From: Chromohalobacter beijerinckii
GTDB lineage: Bacteria; Pseudomonadota; Gammaproteobacteria; Pseudomonadales; Halomonadaceae
DNA: 64,000 nt
Assembly (NCBI RefSeq): GCF_023061185.1
Contig: NZ_JAKGAK010000001.1
Location: forward strand, 1 to 64,000
Direction of reading: 5' to 3'
The translations under genes were made by a program, and so were the position numbers. The notes under the pieces were generated by a model. The model made no database searches, was not told the origin of the DNA, and saw only the letters and a program-made list of their open reading frames with translations. Shown here piece after piece: positions 7,567 through 16,850 of the stretch (its first letter is position 1; each line of letters starts with the position of its first letter).

Positions 7567-8101
7567 TGTCGTGAAAGCGCACCGCATGATCGCCAAGGTT
7601 ACGATAGCCATGCTCACGGTCGGCGGCAAAACGGCGCGCCTCGCCAATGCCGAGCGCGTCCCACGTCCCATCGAGGCCCAAATCCAGCACGCCTTCGAGT
7701 ACCACGACGTGCTCGACAACACCACGCTCGTGGGGCGATGACTCGCTACACGCGCCCGGCGCCAGCTCGATCAAGAACATCTCGAAGCACAGGTCCGGAT
7801 CGAAAGCGAAGAGCGGTGTCACCGTCATGCCGGCGGCGGCGTCTTCCAATATCGTCGTCGCGGCGTTACCCGGCGGGCCTCCCTCGACCGAGGCCTGTTC
7901 GAAGAAAAGCGAGAACGACACTCGGAACCCGCCCGAGATTTTCCACAACGTCGCCACGGTCGGGCTCGACTCGCCACGTTCGATCTGCCCCAGCATCGCC
8001 TTGCTGACCCCCGTAGCGCGAGATGCCCGATCCAGACTCCAGCCTTGCGCGGCGCGCAGCGTCTTGAGTGTCGCGGCAATGTGCGGTGTCGGTTCCTGCA
8101 T
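7544..8101 (-). CDS. XRE-family regulator with C-terminal cupin domain (SutR/YdcN-like)
   Basis: A 185-residue DNA-binding protein. The start (MQEPTPHIAATLK) is taken at 8101 because GGAGG precedes it. Residues about 8-62 are an XRE helix-turn-helix (LDRASRATGVSKAMLGQIERGESSPTVATLWKIS broken here only for description of the core: GVSKAMLGQIERGE). Residues about 105-185 form a cupin fold with ELAPG, the His-containing PHERGVVEHVVVLEG and FHDIIHY motifs, likely a small-ligand pocket. It is divergent from a BenE-like transporter gene, the same pairing as ydcN (sutR) and ydcO in Escherichia coli, so it probably controls that transporter. The ligand is not known from sequence. Confidence 0.85.
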   Translation of the reverse strand: MQEPTPHIAATLKTLRAAQGWSLDRASRATGVSKAMLGQIERGESSPTVATLWKISGGFRVSFSLFFEQASVEGGPPGNAATTILEDAAAGMTVTPLFAFDPDLCFEMFLIELAPGACSESSPHERGVVEHVVVLEGVLDLGLDGTWDALGIGEARRFAADREHGYRNLGDHAVRFHDIIHYPQV

Positions 8102-8137
8102 ATCCCTGACCTCCGAAAAACCATCCTTGGAATGACT

Positions 8138-8279
8138 AGGCACTGTCCGAAAAGTGTCTGCGCTCGACCATGCTGTGTTAAAAATTGGCTCAAAGTACTC
8201 ATTTACCATTGTAAACTCCGTCTTTTCGCCGATTTTTGCCTTGCCTGATCATCGCTCGTCGACTTTTCAGACAAGGCCT
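8138..8279. repeat. 142-bp element with 18-19-bp imperfect terminal inverted repeats (MITE-like)
   Basis: The left end AGGCACTGTCCGAAAAGTG (8138-8156) and the reverse complement of the right end, AGGCCTTGTCTGAAAAGTC (8261-8279), agree at 15 of the first 18 positions. TA dinucleotides flank GGC...GCC on both sides, as after insertion at a TA target. The inside encodes nothing convincing. It lies in the 306-bp gap between the regulator and benE and is where their promoters should be. Related single termini occur at 31681-31700 and 49313-49334. Confidence 0.5.
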
Positions 8280-8407
8280 ACACCGTGGATTAATGCACTG
8301 CGGGTTAATGCACTGCAGATTAATTGTACGTCATCGTCGGCGCTGCTATCGTGCGTTATAACGCACAGAACGCCAAAATCAGACCATCGCCTGGGCAAGG
8401 AGCCACC

Positions 8408-9586
8408 ATGCGTCAGCCTTTTTTCGTACGCGATCTTTCCGTCTCGGCGACCGTGGCGGGGTTCGTGGCCGTGCTGGTGAGCTACGCCAGTTCGGCAGTG
8501 ATCGTCTTTCAGGCGGCCGAGGCTGCCGGCGCCAGCCCTGCGCAGATCGGCGGCTGGCTGAGCACTCTAGGGCTGGGCATGGGCGTCACTTCACTGGGGC
8601 TGTCGCTTTACTATCGCGTGCCGGTGCTTACTGCCTGGTCAACACCCGGCGCAGCGTTACTGGCGACGAGCCTCGGCGACTATACGCTTGCCGAGGCCAT
8701 TGGCGTTTTTCTGTTCTCGGGCGCACTGATGGTGTTATGCGGCATCACGGGGATTTTCGCGCGGCTCATGGAGCGCATTCCTTATGCCCTTGCCGCTGCC
8801 ATGCTGGGCGGGGTGTTGCTGCGCTTCGGGCTCGAGGCCTTCGCTTCCCTCGAGGATAATCTCACCCTGGTGGGCGCCATGTGCATCGCGTATCTGTTGG
8901 GGCGACGCTATTGCCCCCGCTACGCGGTGCTCGGTGTCCTCCTGGCGGGGTTGGCCGTCGCCGGACTGCAAGGCGGCATCGACACGACACGTGTCACGCT
9001 GGCCATCGACATGCCTGAACCGATTGCGCCGCGCTTCACACTGTCATCGTTGATCGGCGTGGGCATTCCGCTGTTCGTGGTCAGCATGGCGTCCCAGAAT
9101 GCGCCAGGCGTGGCGACTTTGCGAGCGGCCGGTTATACGCCACCGCTATCGCCGCTGATCGCCTGCACCGGGTTGGCGACGCTGATATTGGCGCCACTGG
9201 GCGGCTTCTCGATCTGCCTGGCGGCGATCACCGCCGCCATCTGCATGGGACCCGAGGCGCATCCCGACCCCGAACGACGCTACATGGCCGCCGCTTGCGC
9301 GGGGGCGTTCTACTTGCTGGCGGGGGTATTCGGCGGTTCCATCGGCACGCTGTTTGCCGCCCTGCCCGGCCCTCTGGTACTGGCCATCGCGGGGTTGGCG
9401 CTATTGACCACCATCGGCGGTAGCCTGCATAACGCCCTGCACGACGCGACCCAACGCGATGCGGCGCTGGTCACCTTTCTCATCACCGCCTCGGGGGTGA
9501 CGCTACTCGGTGTCGGCGCCGCGTTCTGGGGTCTCGTCGGCGGCATACTGACCCGGGCGCTGCTCACGCCCGCCAAGCGTGATTAG
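8408..9586 (+). CDS. BenE-family benzoate/H+ symporter-like transporter (YdcO type)
   Basis: A 392-residue inner-membrane protein with about eleven to twelve helices, of the benzoate:H+ symporter family. The start at 8408 (MRQPFFVRDLS) follows an AAGGAG site. Family-typical stretches are GFVAVLVSYASSAVIVFQAA near the N-terminus, LTAWSTPGAALL near residue 75, and VVSMASQNAPGVATLRAAGY with PLGGFSICLAAITAAICMGPEA in the middle, matching YdcO/BenE. There is no aromatic-catabolism gene nearby, so the natural substrate could be something else; the partner regulator in E. coli was linked to sulfur use. The gene ends 4 bases into the convergent ppc gene. Confidence 0.85.
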   Translation: MRQPFFVRDLSVSATVAGFVAVLVSYASSAVIVFQAAEAAGASPAQIGGWLSTLGLGMGVTSLGLSLYYRVPVLTAWSTPGAALLATSLGDYTLAEAIGVFLFSGALMVLCGITGIFARLMERIPYALAAAMLGGVLLRFGLEAFASLEDNLTLVGAMCIAYLLGRRYCPRYAVLGVLLAGLAVAGLQGGIDTTRVTLAIDMPEPIAPRFTLSSLIGVGIPLFVVSMASQNAPGVATLRAAGYTPPLSPLIACTGLATLILAPLGGFSICLAAITAAICMGPEAHPDPERRYMAAACAGAFYLLAGVFGGSIGTLFAALPGPLVLAIAGLALLTTIGGSLHNALHDATQRDAALVTFLITASGVTLLGVGAAFWGLVGGILTRALLTPAKRD

Positions 9587-12234
9587 CCAGTATTGCGCAG
9601 GCCTGCCGCAATCCCCGCCATGGTCACCATCAGCGCCCGCGACAGCTCGGGGCTGATGGCGCCGTCGGCGTCACGGTTACGCTGCAAGAGCTCTGCCTGC
9701 AAGCCATGCAAGGGGTCGATATAGGGGTTGCGCACCTCGATGGCCTGGCGAATCAACGGCGTGTGCTCGAGCAGTTCATCCTGGTCGAGGATATCCAGCA
9801 GCGCCGTTTCCAGATGCGACAAGCGCTGGCGCAGCGACTTGCCCAAGGCTTGCAGCGCCGGCTCGTCGACCAGACGGCGCTCGTAATAGGCGGCGATGTC
9901 TGGATCGGCCTTGGCCAGCAGCATCTCGAGCATATCCAGGTAAGTACCGAAGAACGGCCAGCGTTCGCGCATGTCGCGCAGGCGATCGCGGCCATCCGGT
10001 TCGGCGAGACGCGTGGCGAAGGCTTCGCCGCTGCCCAGCCAGGCCGGCAGCATCAGCCGCGTTTGTGTCCAGGCGAAGATCCAGGGAATCGCGCGCAGCG
10101 ATTCTACGCCGCCCTCCTGGCGCCGTTTCGCGGGACGCGAGCCTAACGGCAGGCGGCCCAGCGCGCTTTCGGGCGTCACCGAGCGGAAATACGGCACGAA
10201 GTCGGGATCCTCACGCACGACACCGACGTAGGCACGGTGCGCGACATCGGACAGCCGATCCATTTCCTCGCGCCATACCGGTTCGGGATCGGGTGGTGGC
10301 AGCAGCGTGGCTTCGAGCACCGCGCACGCGTAGATCTCCATGGAGCGCAGGGCGATATCCGGTTGGCCGAACTTGAAGCGGATCATTTCGCCCTGCTCGG
10401 TGACGCGCAGGCTACCATTCACCGACCCCGGCGGCTGCGAAAGAATCGCCGCATGCGCCGGACCGCCACCGCGTCCCACGGTACCGCCACGCCCATGGAA
10501 CAGCGTCAACGCGACGCCGTGCTCGCGGCAAATGCCGACCAATTGTTCCTGGGCGCGGTACTGAGCCCAGGCGGCAGCTAGCTGACCGGCGTCCTTGGCC
10601 GAGTCCGAATAGCCGATCATGACTTCCTGGCCATCGCCTGCCATGCGTCGATAACCGGGCAACGACAGCAATCGCGCGATGACATCGCCGGCGCGATTGA
10701 GATCATCGAGCGTCTCGAACAGCGGCGCGATAGGGAGATGCATGTCGCCGCCGACTTCCTTCATCAACAGCGCTACCGCCAGCACATCGGACGGCTGCCC
10801 CGCCATGGAAATGACGTAAGTGCCCAGCGCCTCGCGATGTTCTCGAGCGATAACGCTAAAGGTATCGATTACCTCGCGGGTTTCCGCCGAGCAGTCCCAG
10901 CGCCGGGGGATCAACGGACGCGGCGATTCCAGCTCCTCGAGCAGGAAGGCCTGGCGCTGCTCTTCATCCCACTCGCGGTAGCGGCCCAGGCCGAGGCATT
11001 CGCTCAACTCGTCGAAGACCTGGGCATGACGACTGGATTCCTGGCGGATATCCAGTTTGGTCAGCGAGACACCGAACACCGCCACGCGCCGCAGGGTATC
11101 CAGCAGGCTACCATTGGCGATGGTATCCAGGCCCATGTCGCACAACGAGCGATAGCAGGACAACAGCGGCGCATAGAGCTGATCGCGCGTTTCGATGATC
11201 GGGATATCGCTATCGAACGGGCGCCCGTCGAGACGCGCCTTGGCCCAATCGCGTGTCGCCTCGACCCTTGCCAGCAAGCGTTTGAGCAAGGCCCGATACG
11301 GTTCGGGGTCACTACCAACCTCGGCGCGCAACGCGCCGTTGGCCTTCCACATCGAGAGCTCGGACTTGAGGCGCAGCAGGTCACGCGCGTAGAGATCGGC
11401 GGCCATCCAGCGTCCCAGCAGCAAGACTTCCTCGGTGACCCGCCCGGTGACGTTGGGATTGCCGTCACGATCACCGCCCATCCACGACGCGAAACGCAGC
11501 GGCGCGGCGTCCAGCGGTAAGCGTTCACCAGCGGAGGCCAACAAGAGATCATCGAGCTCACGGTGGAAATCAGGCACCGCTTGCCACAGCGAGTTTTCGA
11601 TCACCGCGAAGCCCCATTTGGCTTCGTCCACCGGGGTTGGGCGCTCGTGGCGAATCTCGTCGGTGTGCCAGGCTTGGCTGATCAGCTCCTCGAGCCGTCC
11701 TCGGGCACGACCGGCGATCTCCTCGCGCTCGGTGGCGCCTTCCATGGTAGTCAGACACTCGTCTATGGCGTCGTACTTGCGAATCAGGGTGCGCCGGATG
11801 ACCTCGGTGGGATGCGCGGTGAGCACCAGTTCCACACGCATGGCGGCCAGCGTCTCGACCAGCTTGCGCGGCGCATGACCAGCGCTTCGAATGCGTCCGA
11901 ATAGCTCGCCGAGATCGGGCTGGGTGCCGGGCTTGTAGTCCTCGACACGACGAAAACGCGCACGGTAATGCTGCTCGGCGATATTGGAGAAATTGAGAAA
12001 CTGGTTGAAGGCACGCGTCACCGGCAGTAAATCCTGCTCGGGCAGCGCGCGCAGGTATTCGATCAATTCACGGCGGCCTTCGCTGTCTTCCTGGCGCCCT
12101 TGCTTGGCCAGGCTGCGAATGGTCTCGATCTTATCGACGAAGCCATCGCCCAGGTCATCGGCAATGGTGCGCCCTAGGCTATCGCCGAGGATGCGGACGT
12201 TGTCGCGCAGCGATTCATGCAAGTCGTGACTCAT
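9583..12234 (-). CDS. ppc: Phosphoenolpyruvate carboxylase
   Basis: An 883-residue enzyme that adds bicarbonate to phosphoenolpyruvate to give oxaloacetate, refilling the TCA cycle. All hallmark motifs are present: VLTAHPTEVIRRT with the catalytic His, FASWMGGDRDGNPNVT, GYSDSAKDAG, LFHGRGGTVGRGGGPAHAAI, and the C-terminal RNTG that closes the aspartate-binding allosteric site. The start at 12234 (MSHDLHESLRDN) has GGAGG before it; longer starts lack a site. Length equals the family norm. In a halophile the oxaloacetate supply also feeds ectoine synthesis through aspartate, but that link is inference. It appears to be a single-gene unit with its promoter in 12235-12341. Confidence 0.97.
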   Translation of the reverse strand: MSHDLHESLRDNVRILGDSLGRTIADDLGDGFVDKIETIRSLAKQGRQEDSEGRRELIEYLRALPEQDLLPVTRAFNQFLNFSNIAEQHYRARFRRVEDYKPGTQPDLGELFGRIRSAGHAPRKLVETLAAMRVELVLTAHPTEVIRRTLIRKYDAIDECLTTMEGATEREEIAGRARGRLEELISQAWHTDEIRHERPTPVDEAKWGFAVIENSLWQAVPDFHRELDDLLLASAGERLPLDAAPLRFASWMGGDRDGNPNVTGRVTEEVLLLGRWMAADLYARDLLRLKSELSMWKANGALRAEVGSDPEPYRALLKRLLARVEATRDWAKARLDGRPFDSDIPIIETRDQLYAPLLSCYRSLCDMGLDTIANGSLLDTLRRVAVFGVSLTKLDIRQESSRHAQVFDELSECLGLGRYREWDEEQRQAFLLEELESPRPLIPRRWDCSAETREVIDTFSVIAREHREALGTYVISMAGQPSDVLAVALLMKEVGGDMHLPIAPLFETLDDLNRAGDVIARLLSLPGYRRMAGDGQEVMIGYSDSAKDAGQLAAAWAQYRAQEQLVGICREHGVALTLFHGRGGTVGRGGGPAHAAILSQPPGSVNGSLRVTEQGEMIRFKFGQPDIALRSMEIYACAVLEATLLPPPDPEPVWREEMDRLSDVAHRAYVGVVREDPDFVPYFRSVTPESALGRLPLGSRPAKRRQEGGVESLRAIPWIFAWTQTRLMLPAWLGSGEAFATRLAEPDGRDRLRDMRERWPFFGTYLDMLEMLLAKADPDIAAYYERRLVDEPALQALGKSLRQRLSHLETALLDILDQDELLEHTPLIRQAIEVRNPYIDPLHGLQAELLQRNRDADGAISPELSRALMVTMAGIAAGLRNTG

Positions 12235-12341
12235 GATGCCCTCCGTGGTGGATGTGCCGGTCACCGCAATGACCGACATGGCAAGTTATTGTCTTGACTA
12301 CATTACCCGGGCACGCCGACACCCACAACGGATGTTGCCTC

Positions 12342-13184
12342 TCACGACACAGAGGTTTCGCGGCGCTTGGCGGCTTGCCAGTGACGCTCCATTTCGTCGA
12401 GGGAGGAGGCCTCGAGAGAATAGCCCCGCTCCGCCAGCGCACTTTCTACATGACGAAAGCGGCGCTCGAACTTGCCGTTGGCTTCGCGTAGCGCGCGCTC
12501 GGGATCGACATCGAAGCGCCTTGCCAGATTGGTGACGGCGAACAGCAAGTCGCCGATTTCCTCGCGTACATGATCGGCATCTTGATGAACCGCGGCTTCC
12601 TCGACTTCCGCCAGCTCCTCGCGAATCTTGTCATACACGCCTTGGGCATCGGGCCACTCGAAGCCGACCCGCGCGGCGCGCTTGGAGAGCTTGGCGCCAC
12701 GCGACAGAGCGGGCAGCGTGCGCGGCACATCATCGAGTACCGATACCGCCTGGCGCGTCTCGCGCTCCTGCGCCTTGAGGGCCTCCCAGCGGGTCTTGAC
12801 GCCCGCCGTCTCGACCTCGTCGGCCGACACGCCGACCGGACGCCGCGATTCAAGCGTTCCCTCGGGGAAAACATGCGGATGGCGCGCCACCATCTTGGCG
12901 GTCAGCACGTCGACGACATCGTGAAAATCGAAGCGCCCTTCTTCTCGCGCAAACTGGCTGTAGTAGACGACCTGAAACAGTAAATCGCCCAACTCGCCGG
13001 GCAGCTCGTCGAAGGCGCGGCGCTCGATGGCATCGGCCACCTCGTAGGCTTCTTCCAGGGTGTGCGGGACGATGCTGTCCCAGTCCTGCTTGACGTCCCA
13101 GGGGCAACCTTGATCGGTGTCCCGCAACACCGCCATCAACGTCAAAAGATCGTCGAGCCCGTAACGCGCGGATGCCTCGCTCAT
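12342..13184 (-). CDS. mazG: Nucleoside triphosphate pyrophosphohydrolase MazG
   Basis: A 280-residue cytoplasmic enzyme that hydrolyses (d)NTPs to monophosphates and pyrophosphate and, in E. coli, lowers ppGpp during starvation. Two MazG repeats are visible: the first with CPWDVKQDW, LEEAYEVADAI and ELPGELGDLLFQVVYYSQFA (metal-binding EExxE/ExxD), the second with VGFEWPD, EELAEVEEA and EEIGDLLFAVTNLARR. The start overlaps the relA stop by 4 bases (ATGA), so the two are translationally coupled, as in many gammaproteobacteria. Full length. Confidence 0.95.
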   Translation of the reverse strand: MSEASARYGLDDLLTLMAVLRDTDQGCPWDVKQDWDSIVPHTLEEAYEVADAIERRAFDELPGELGDLLFQVVYYSQFAREEGRFDFHDVVDVLTAKMVARHPHVFPEGTLESRRPVGVSADEVETAGVKTRWEALKAQERETRQAVSVLDDVPRTLPALSRGAKLSKRAARVGFEWPDAQGVYDKIREELAEVEEAAVHQDADHVREEIGDLLFAVTNLARRFDVDPERALREANGKFERRFRHVESALAERGYSLEASSLDEMERHWQAAKRRETSVS

Positions 13185-15433
13185 GCCGTCTTGCCTCCTC
13201 CACTGCGCAGCCGCTTGACGTCGATGACGTTGGGCAGCTGCTGAATCCGCGAAAAGATGCGTTCCAGGGCCTCGAGGCCATCGACTTCCAAGGTGATTTT
13301 CATACGCGCCAGGTTGTCATGCTTGTCGGTCAGCGTATTGACCGATAGCACATTGATGCGGTCACCGGTGAGAATATGCGTGACGTCGCGTAACAGTCCC
13401 GAGCGATCCCAGGCTTCGATCTCGATATCCACCGGGTACTGAGCGCTGGCATTGCCCCACTCGACATCGACGATGCGGCGCGGCTCCTCGGCACGCAGCT
13501 GCAGAATATTGGGGCAATCCTGGCGATGGATGGTGACCCCGCGCCCCTGGGTGATATAGCCGACGATCTGATCGCCGGGCACCGGGTGGCAGCAATTGGC
13601 CATCGAGGTCTTGAGGTTGCCGACACCCAGCACGGTGATATCGTCCACGGCCGCCTTGGCCGTCCGACGCGGCTTGGCCAACAGGCGGTCGAGTTGCTCT
13701 TGATCGTCGGTGTCGCCGAAGAGTTGCTGCGCTTGGTGCAGCACTTGCCCGATGCGCAGATCGCCGCCACCGATGGCGGCATACATGTCGTCGACCGTCT
13801 GGTAATTGACGGCTTGCGCCAGAGCGTCGAAATCCACACCCTCGATATCCAGGCGCCGAAACGCCTTCTCGAACAGGGTGCGACCTTCTTCGATGTTCTG
13901 GCTGCGCGCCTGATACTTGAACCATGCCTGGATCTTGGCCCGCGCCCGCGAGGTCTTGACGAAGCCCAGGTTGGGATTGAGCCAGTCGCGGCTCGGCCCG
14001 CCCTTGGTCGCGGTGAGAATCTCGACCTGCTGACCGGTCTCCAGCTGATAGGTCAACGGCACGATACGGCCGTCGACCTTGGCGCCCCGGCACAGATGGC
14101 CGACCTCGGTATGCACGCGATAGGCGAAGTCGATGGGCGTGGCGATCTTGGGCATGTCGATGACATGGCCATCCGGGGTGAAGACGTAGATACGATCCGG
14201 CGCCACATCGCTGGAAAGCCCCTCGCGCAGGTCGCCCAGCTCGCCGACTTCTTCCTGCCATTCGAGCACCTGGCGCAGCCAGGCGATCTTCTCCTCGTAG
14301 CTGCGGCTTTTCGAGTCGACATCGTGACCTTTATAACGCCAGTGGGCACAGACACCGAGTTCGGCCTCCTCGTGCATGGCGAAGGTACGTATCTGGATCT
14401 CCAGCACCTTGTTCTCGGGGCCTATCACCGCCGTATGCAGCGACTGGTACCCGTTGCGCTTGGGATTGGCGATGTAATCGTCGAACTCATTCGGCACGTG
14501 ATGCCAGCTCGAGTGCACGATGCCCAGCGCGGTGTAGCAGTCGGCGACTTCCGGCACCAGAATGCGCACCGCGCGCACGTCGTAGACCTGCGAGAAGTCG
14601 ATGTGCTTGCGCTGCATTTTGCGCCAGATCGAGTAAATATGCTTGGCACGGCCATCGACATCGTATTGCTTGATGCCTTGCTGATCGAGCAACCCTTTAA
14701 GGGTTTCCACCACGTCATGGATGTAGCGGTCGCGGTCGAGGCGTTTCTCGGCCAACTGCTTGGCGATAGCCTTGTAGTCACTCTCTTGAAGATAGCGAAA
14801 CGATAGGTCTTCGAGCTCCCACTTGAGTTGCCCGATGCCCAGACGATGGGCCAGCGGCGCGTAGATATCGAAGACCTCACGCGCCACTCGCAGTCGCTTG
14901 TCACGCGGGGCATCGCGCACCATGCGCAGCGCACAGGTGCGCTCGGCGATCTTGATCAAGGCCACGCGCACGTCGTCGACCATCGCCACCAGCATCTTGC
15001 GCAGGTTTTCCTGCTGATTGTGCTGCGATAATCCCTGACGCGGCGCTTGCAGTTGGCTGATCGCCGCCATGTGCAACACGCCGTCGATCAGTGAGGCCAC
15101 TTCAGAACCGAAGCGCTTCTCGATGGCCTCCAGCGTGATCAGCCCCTCGCGCACCGCGCGATAGAGTACCGCCGCCTCGAGAATCGACTGATCGAGCTTG
15201 AGTTCGCCAAGGATATCGGCCATTTCCAGGCCGGTGCGAAAGCTCGAGGCCGGTTCGGCCCAGTTGTGGTGCGGTTTCTCGGCGTTATAGGCCAGATGTC
15301 GGGCAAGCTCGCAGGCCTCGCGCATCTCCTCGGTGTCGCGCAGCACGACGTCATCCTCGAGACGCTTCAACCACAATGCGATATCGACCTCACCGGTCTG
15401 CGTCAGCGGCTGGTCTTCACGGACCTTGACCAT
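13181..15433 (-). CDS. relA: GTP pyrophosphokinase RelA, (p)ppGpp synthetase I
   Basis: A 750-residue ribosome-associated enzyme that makes (p)ppGpp from ATP and GTP/GDP during amino-acid starvation. The N-terminal hydrolase-like domain has lost the HD pair (AVLYRAVREGLI where SpoT has LHDxxED), so it should be synthetase-only. The synthetase domain shows YDVRAVRILV, NEFDDYIANPKRNGYQSLHT and the catalytic EIQIRT. A TGS domain follows (VFTPDGHVIDMP, with the conserved His in YRVHTEVGH), then the helical/zinc-finger region (NCCHPVPGDQIVGYIT) and a C-terminal ACT domain (EIEAWDRSGLLRDVTHIL). It is flanked by rlmD (17-bp overlap) and mazG (4-bp overlap). Confidence 0.97.
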   Translation of the reverse strand: MVKVREDQPLTQTGEVDIALWLKRLEDDVVLRDTEEMREACELARHLAYNAEKPHHNWAEPASSFRTGLEMADILGELKLDQSILEAAVLYRAVREGLITLEAIEKRFGSEVASLIDGVLHMAAISQLQAPRQGLSQHNQQENLRKMLVAMVDDVRVALIKIAERTCALRMVRDAPRDKRLRVAREVFDIYAPLAHRLGIGQLKWELEDLSFRYLQESDYKAIAKQLAEKRLDRDRYIHDVVETLKGLLDQQGIKQYDVDGRAKHIYSIWRKMQRKHIDFSQVYDVRAVRILVPEVADCYTALGIVHSSWHHVPNEFDDYIANPKRNGYQSLHTAVIGPENKVLEIQIRTFAMHEEAELGVCAHWRYKGHDVDSKSRSYEEKIAWLRQVLEWQEEVGELGDLREGLSSDVAPDRIYVFTPDGHVIDMPKIATPIDFAYRVHTEVGHLCRGAKVDGRIVPLTYQLETGQQVEILTATKGGPSRDWLNPNLGFVKTSRARAKIQAWFKYQARSQNIEEGRTLFEKAFRRLDIEGVDFDALAQAVNYQTVDDMYAAIGGGDLRIGQVLHQAQQLFGDTDDQEQLDRLLAKPRRTAKAAVDDITVLGVGNLKTSMANCCHPVPGDQIVGYITQGRGVTIHRQDCPNILQLRAEEPRRIVDVEWGNASAQYPVDIEIEAWDRSGLLRDVTHILTGDRINVLSVNTLTDKHDNLARMKITLEVDGLEALERIFSRIQQLPNVIDVKRLRSGGGKTA

Positions 15434-16850
15434 GATCTTCCCTTTCTGCGGACATGGACCGACCGCGCGATCTCTCGCGGGTCAGTAACAGCATGGACTC
15501 CAAGTGCGCGGTGTGCGGAAACATGTCGACCACCGCGGCACGTTCGATGCGGTAGCCACCTTGCACAAGATATGCCGTATCCCGCGCCAGCGCGGCGGGA
15601 TCGCACGAGACATACAGCACTTTTTCCACCGGATGCTCGACAAGCCCCCGGCACAGCGCTTCGGCACCGCCACGCGGTGGGTCGAGCACGACCCAGTCGA
15701 CATCGTCGACATCTGGCATACGCGTGGCCAGATCGGCCTGATGTGCCTCGACATGGTGCAAACCGACACGGCGCGCGTTGTCGGCAAGGCGCTCGACCAT
15801 CGCCGGACTGCCTTCGATGCCACTGATCGCGGCCACATGCGGCGATAGCGCCAGGGTGAAGTTGCCCACACCGGCGAACAGGTCGAGCACCCGCTCGTGC
15901 CCTTGAGGTGCAAGCCAGCGTAACGCCGTACGCACCAACTGAGCATTAACCTCGGTGTTGATCTGCAGGAAATCGCCCGGCGCACATCCTAGTTGCAAGG
16001 TGGTGTCGTCCAGCGCCAGCGTGACGTGCAGCGTCTCGCCAAACGGCGCATGCAGCCAGCGCTGCGTGGGCGAATCGCGCCCCACCTGCCAGACCAAGGT
16101 GATGTCGCGTTCGGCGGCGAAACGTTGCCAGCGAGTTTCGTCCCCGGGGACATCGCGCAATTGACGGATGACCACGCAGGCGCCTTCGGCAGTGGCAAGC
16201 AGCTCGATGTGGCCGACGCGTCGCGGCGCCTCCAGCGTGGTCAGGCATTCGCGCAGCGGGGCGATCAAGTCCGCGAGGACGGGCTCGAGCACCATGCAGT
16301 CGTAGATGTCGACCAAGTGTTCACTGCCACGGGCACGAAAGCCGAGATGCGGCGTTCCCAGGGCATCGCATTTGACGCCCAGGCGAGCGCGACGCCGATA
16401 GCCCAGCCCCTCGCCAGCCAAACGTTGCACCTCGGGGAGGCCGAGCCCCTGACGCGCGAACAGTTCCTCGAGCGTGCGCTGCTTATGGGTACGCTGCTCC
16501 TCGAGCGCCAGGTGCTGCAAGTCACAACCGCCGCAACGCCCGTAATACATGCAAGGCGGTGTCACCCGCTGCGGAGAAGGTTCGAGACACTCGACGACAT
16601 GCGCCTCGTCGAAGCGCTTGCGCTGACGATGAATAGCGATGCGCACGCGCTCGCCGGGGAGTGCCTGATCGACGAACACCGTCTTGCCATGCGGGTCGCG
16701 TGCCACGCCTCGCCCATCATGTGCCAAGCGCTCGATGGTCAACGTATCTGCCGCTTCGCCACTACGCGGTGCATGCGTCCCACTTTCCCGACGTACGCGG
16801 CTTGTGGCGGCGCGCGGTGGGCGCCGTTTGCCCAGCATCGCCATCCTCAA
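15417..16850 (-). CDS. rlmD: 23S rRNA (uracil-1939-C5)-methyltransferase RlmD
   Basis: A 477-residue SAM-dependent enzyme that methylates U1939 of 23S rRNA. A TRAM domain (TLTIERLAHDGRGVARDPHGKTVFV) is followed by a 4Fe-4S cluster motif (CMYYGRCGGCDLQH plus an upstream Cys-containing region) and a Rossmann methyltransferase domain with VLDLFAGVGNFTL, DPPRGG and the catalytic SCDPAALARD. The start at 16848-16850 overlaps the cysM stop (ATGA). The N-terminal 35 residues are basic and poorly conserved, so one of the next in-frame ATGs (16844, 16838) is also possible. Part of a cysM-rlmD-relA-mazG operon. Confidence 0.95.
   Translation of the reverse strand: MRMAMLGKRRPPRAATSRVRRESGTHAPRSGEAADTLTIERLAHDGRGVARDPHGKTVFVDQALPGERVRIAIHRQRKRFDEAHVVECLEPSPQRVTPPCMYYGRCGGCDLQHLALEEQRTHKQRTLEELFARQGLGLPEVQRLAGEGLGYRRRARLGVKCDALGTPHLGFRARGSEHLVDIYDCMVLEPVLADLIAPLRECLTTLEAPRRVGHIELLATAEGACVVIRQLRDVPGDETRWQRFAAERDITLVWQVGRDSPTQRWLHAPFGETLHVTLALDDTTLQLGCAPGDFLQINTEVNAQLVRTALRWLAPQGHERVLDLFAGVGNFTLALSPHVAAISGIEGSPAMVERLADNARRVGLHHVEAHQADLATRMPDVDDVDWVVLDPPRGGAEALCRGLVEHPVEKVLYVSCDPAALARDTAYLVQGGYRIERAAVVDMFPHTAHLESMLLLTRERSRGRSMSAEREDHGQGP

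Noticed and set aside
13526-14806. 426-codon open frame on the plus strand opposite relA
   Set aside because: Antisense shadow of relA; its sequence shows no domain and mirrors conserved relA codons.
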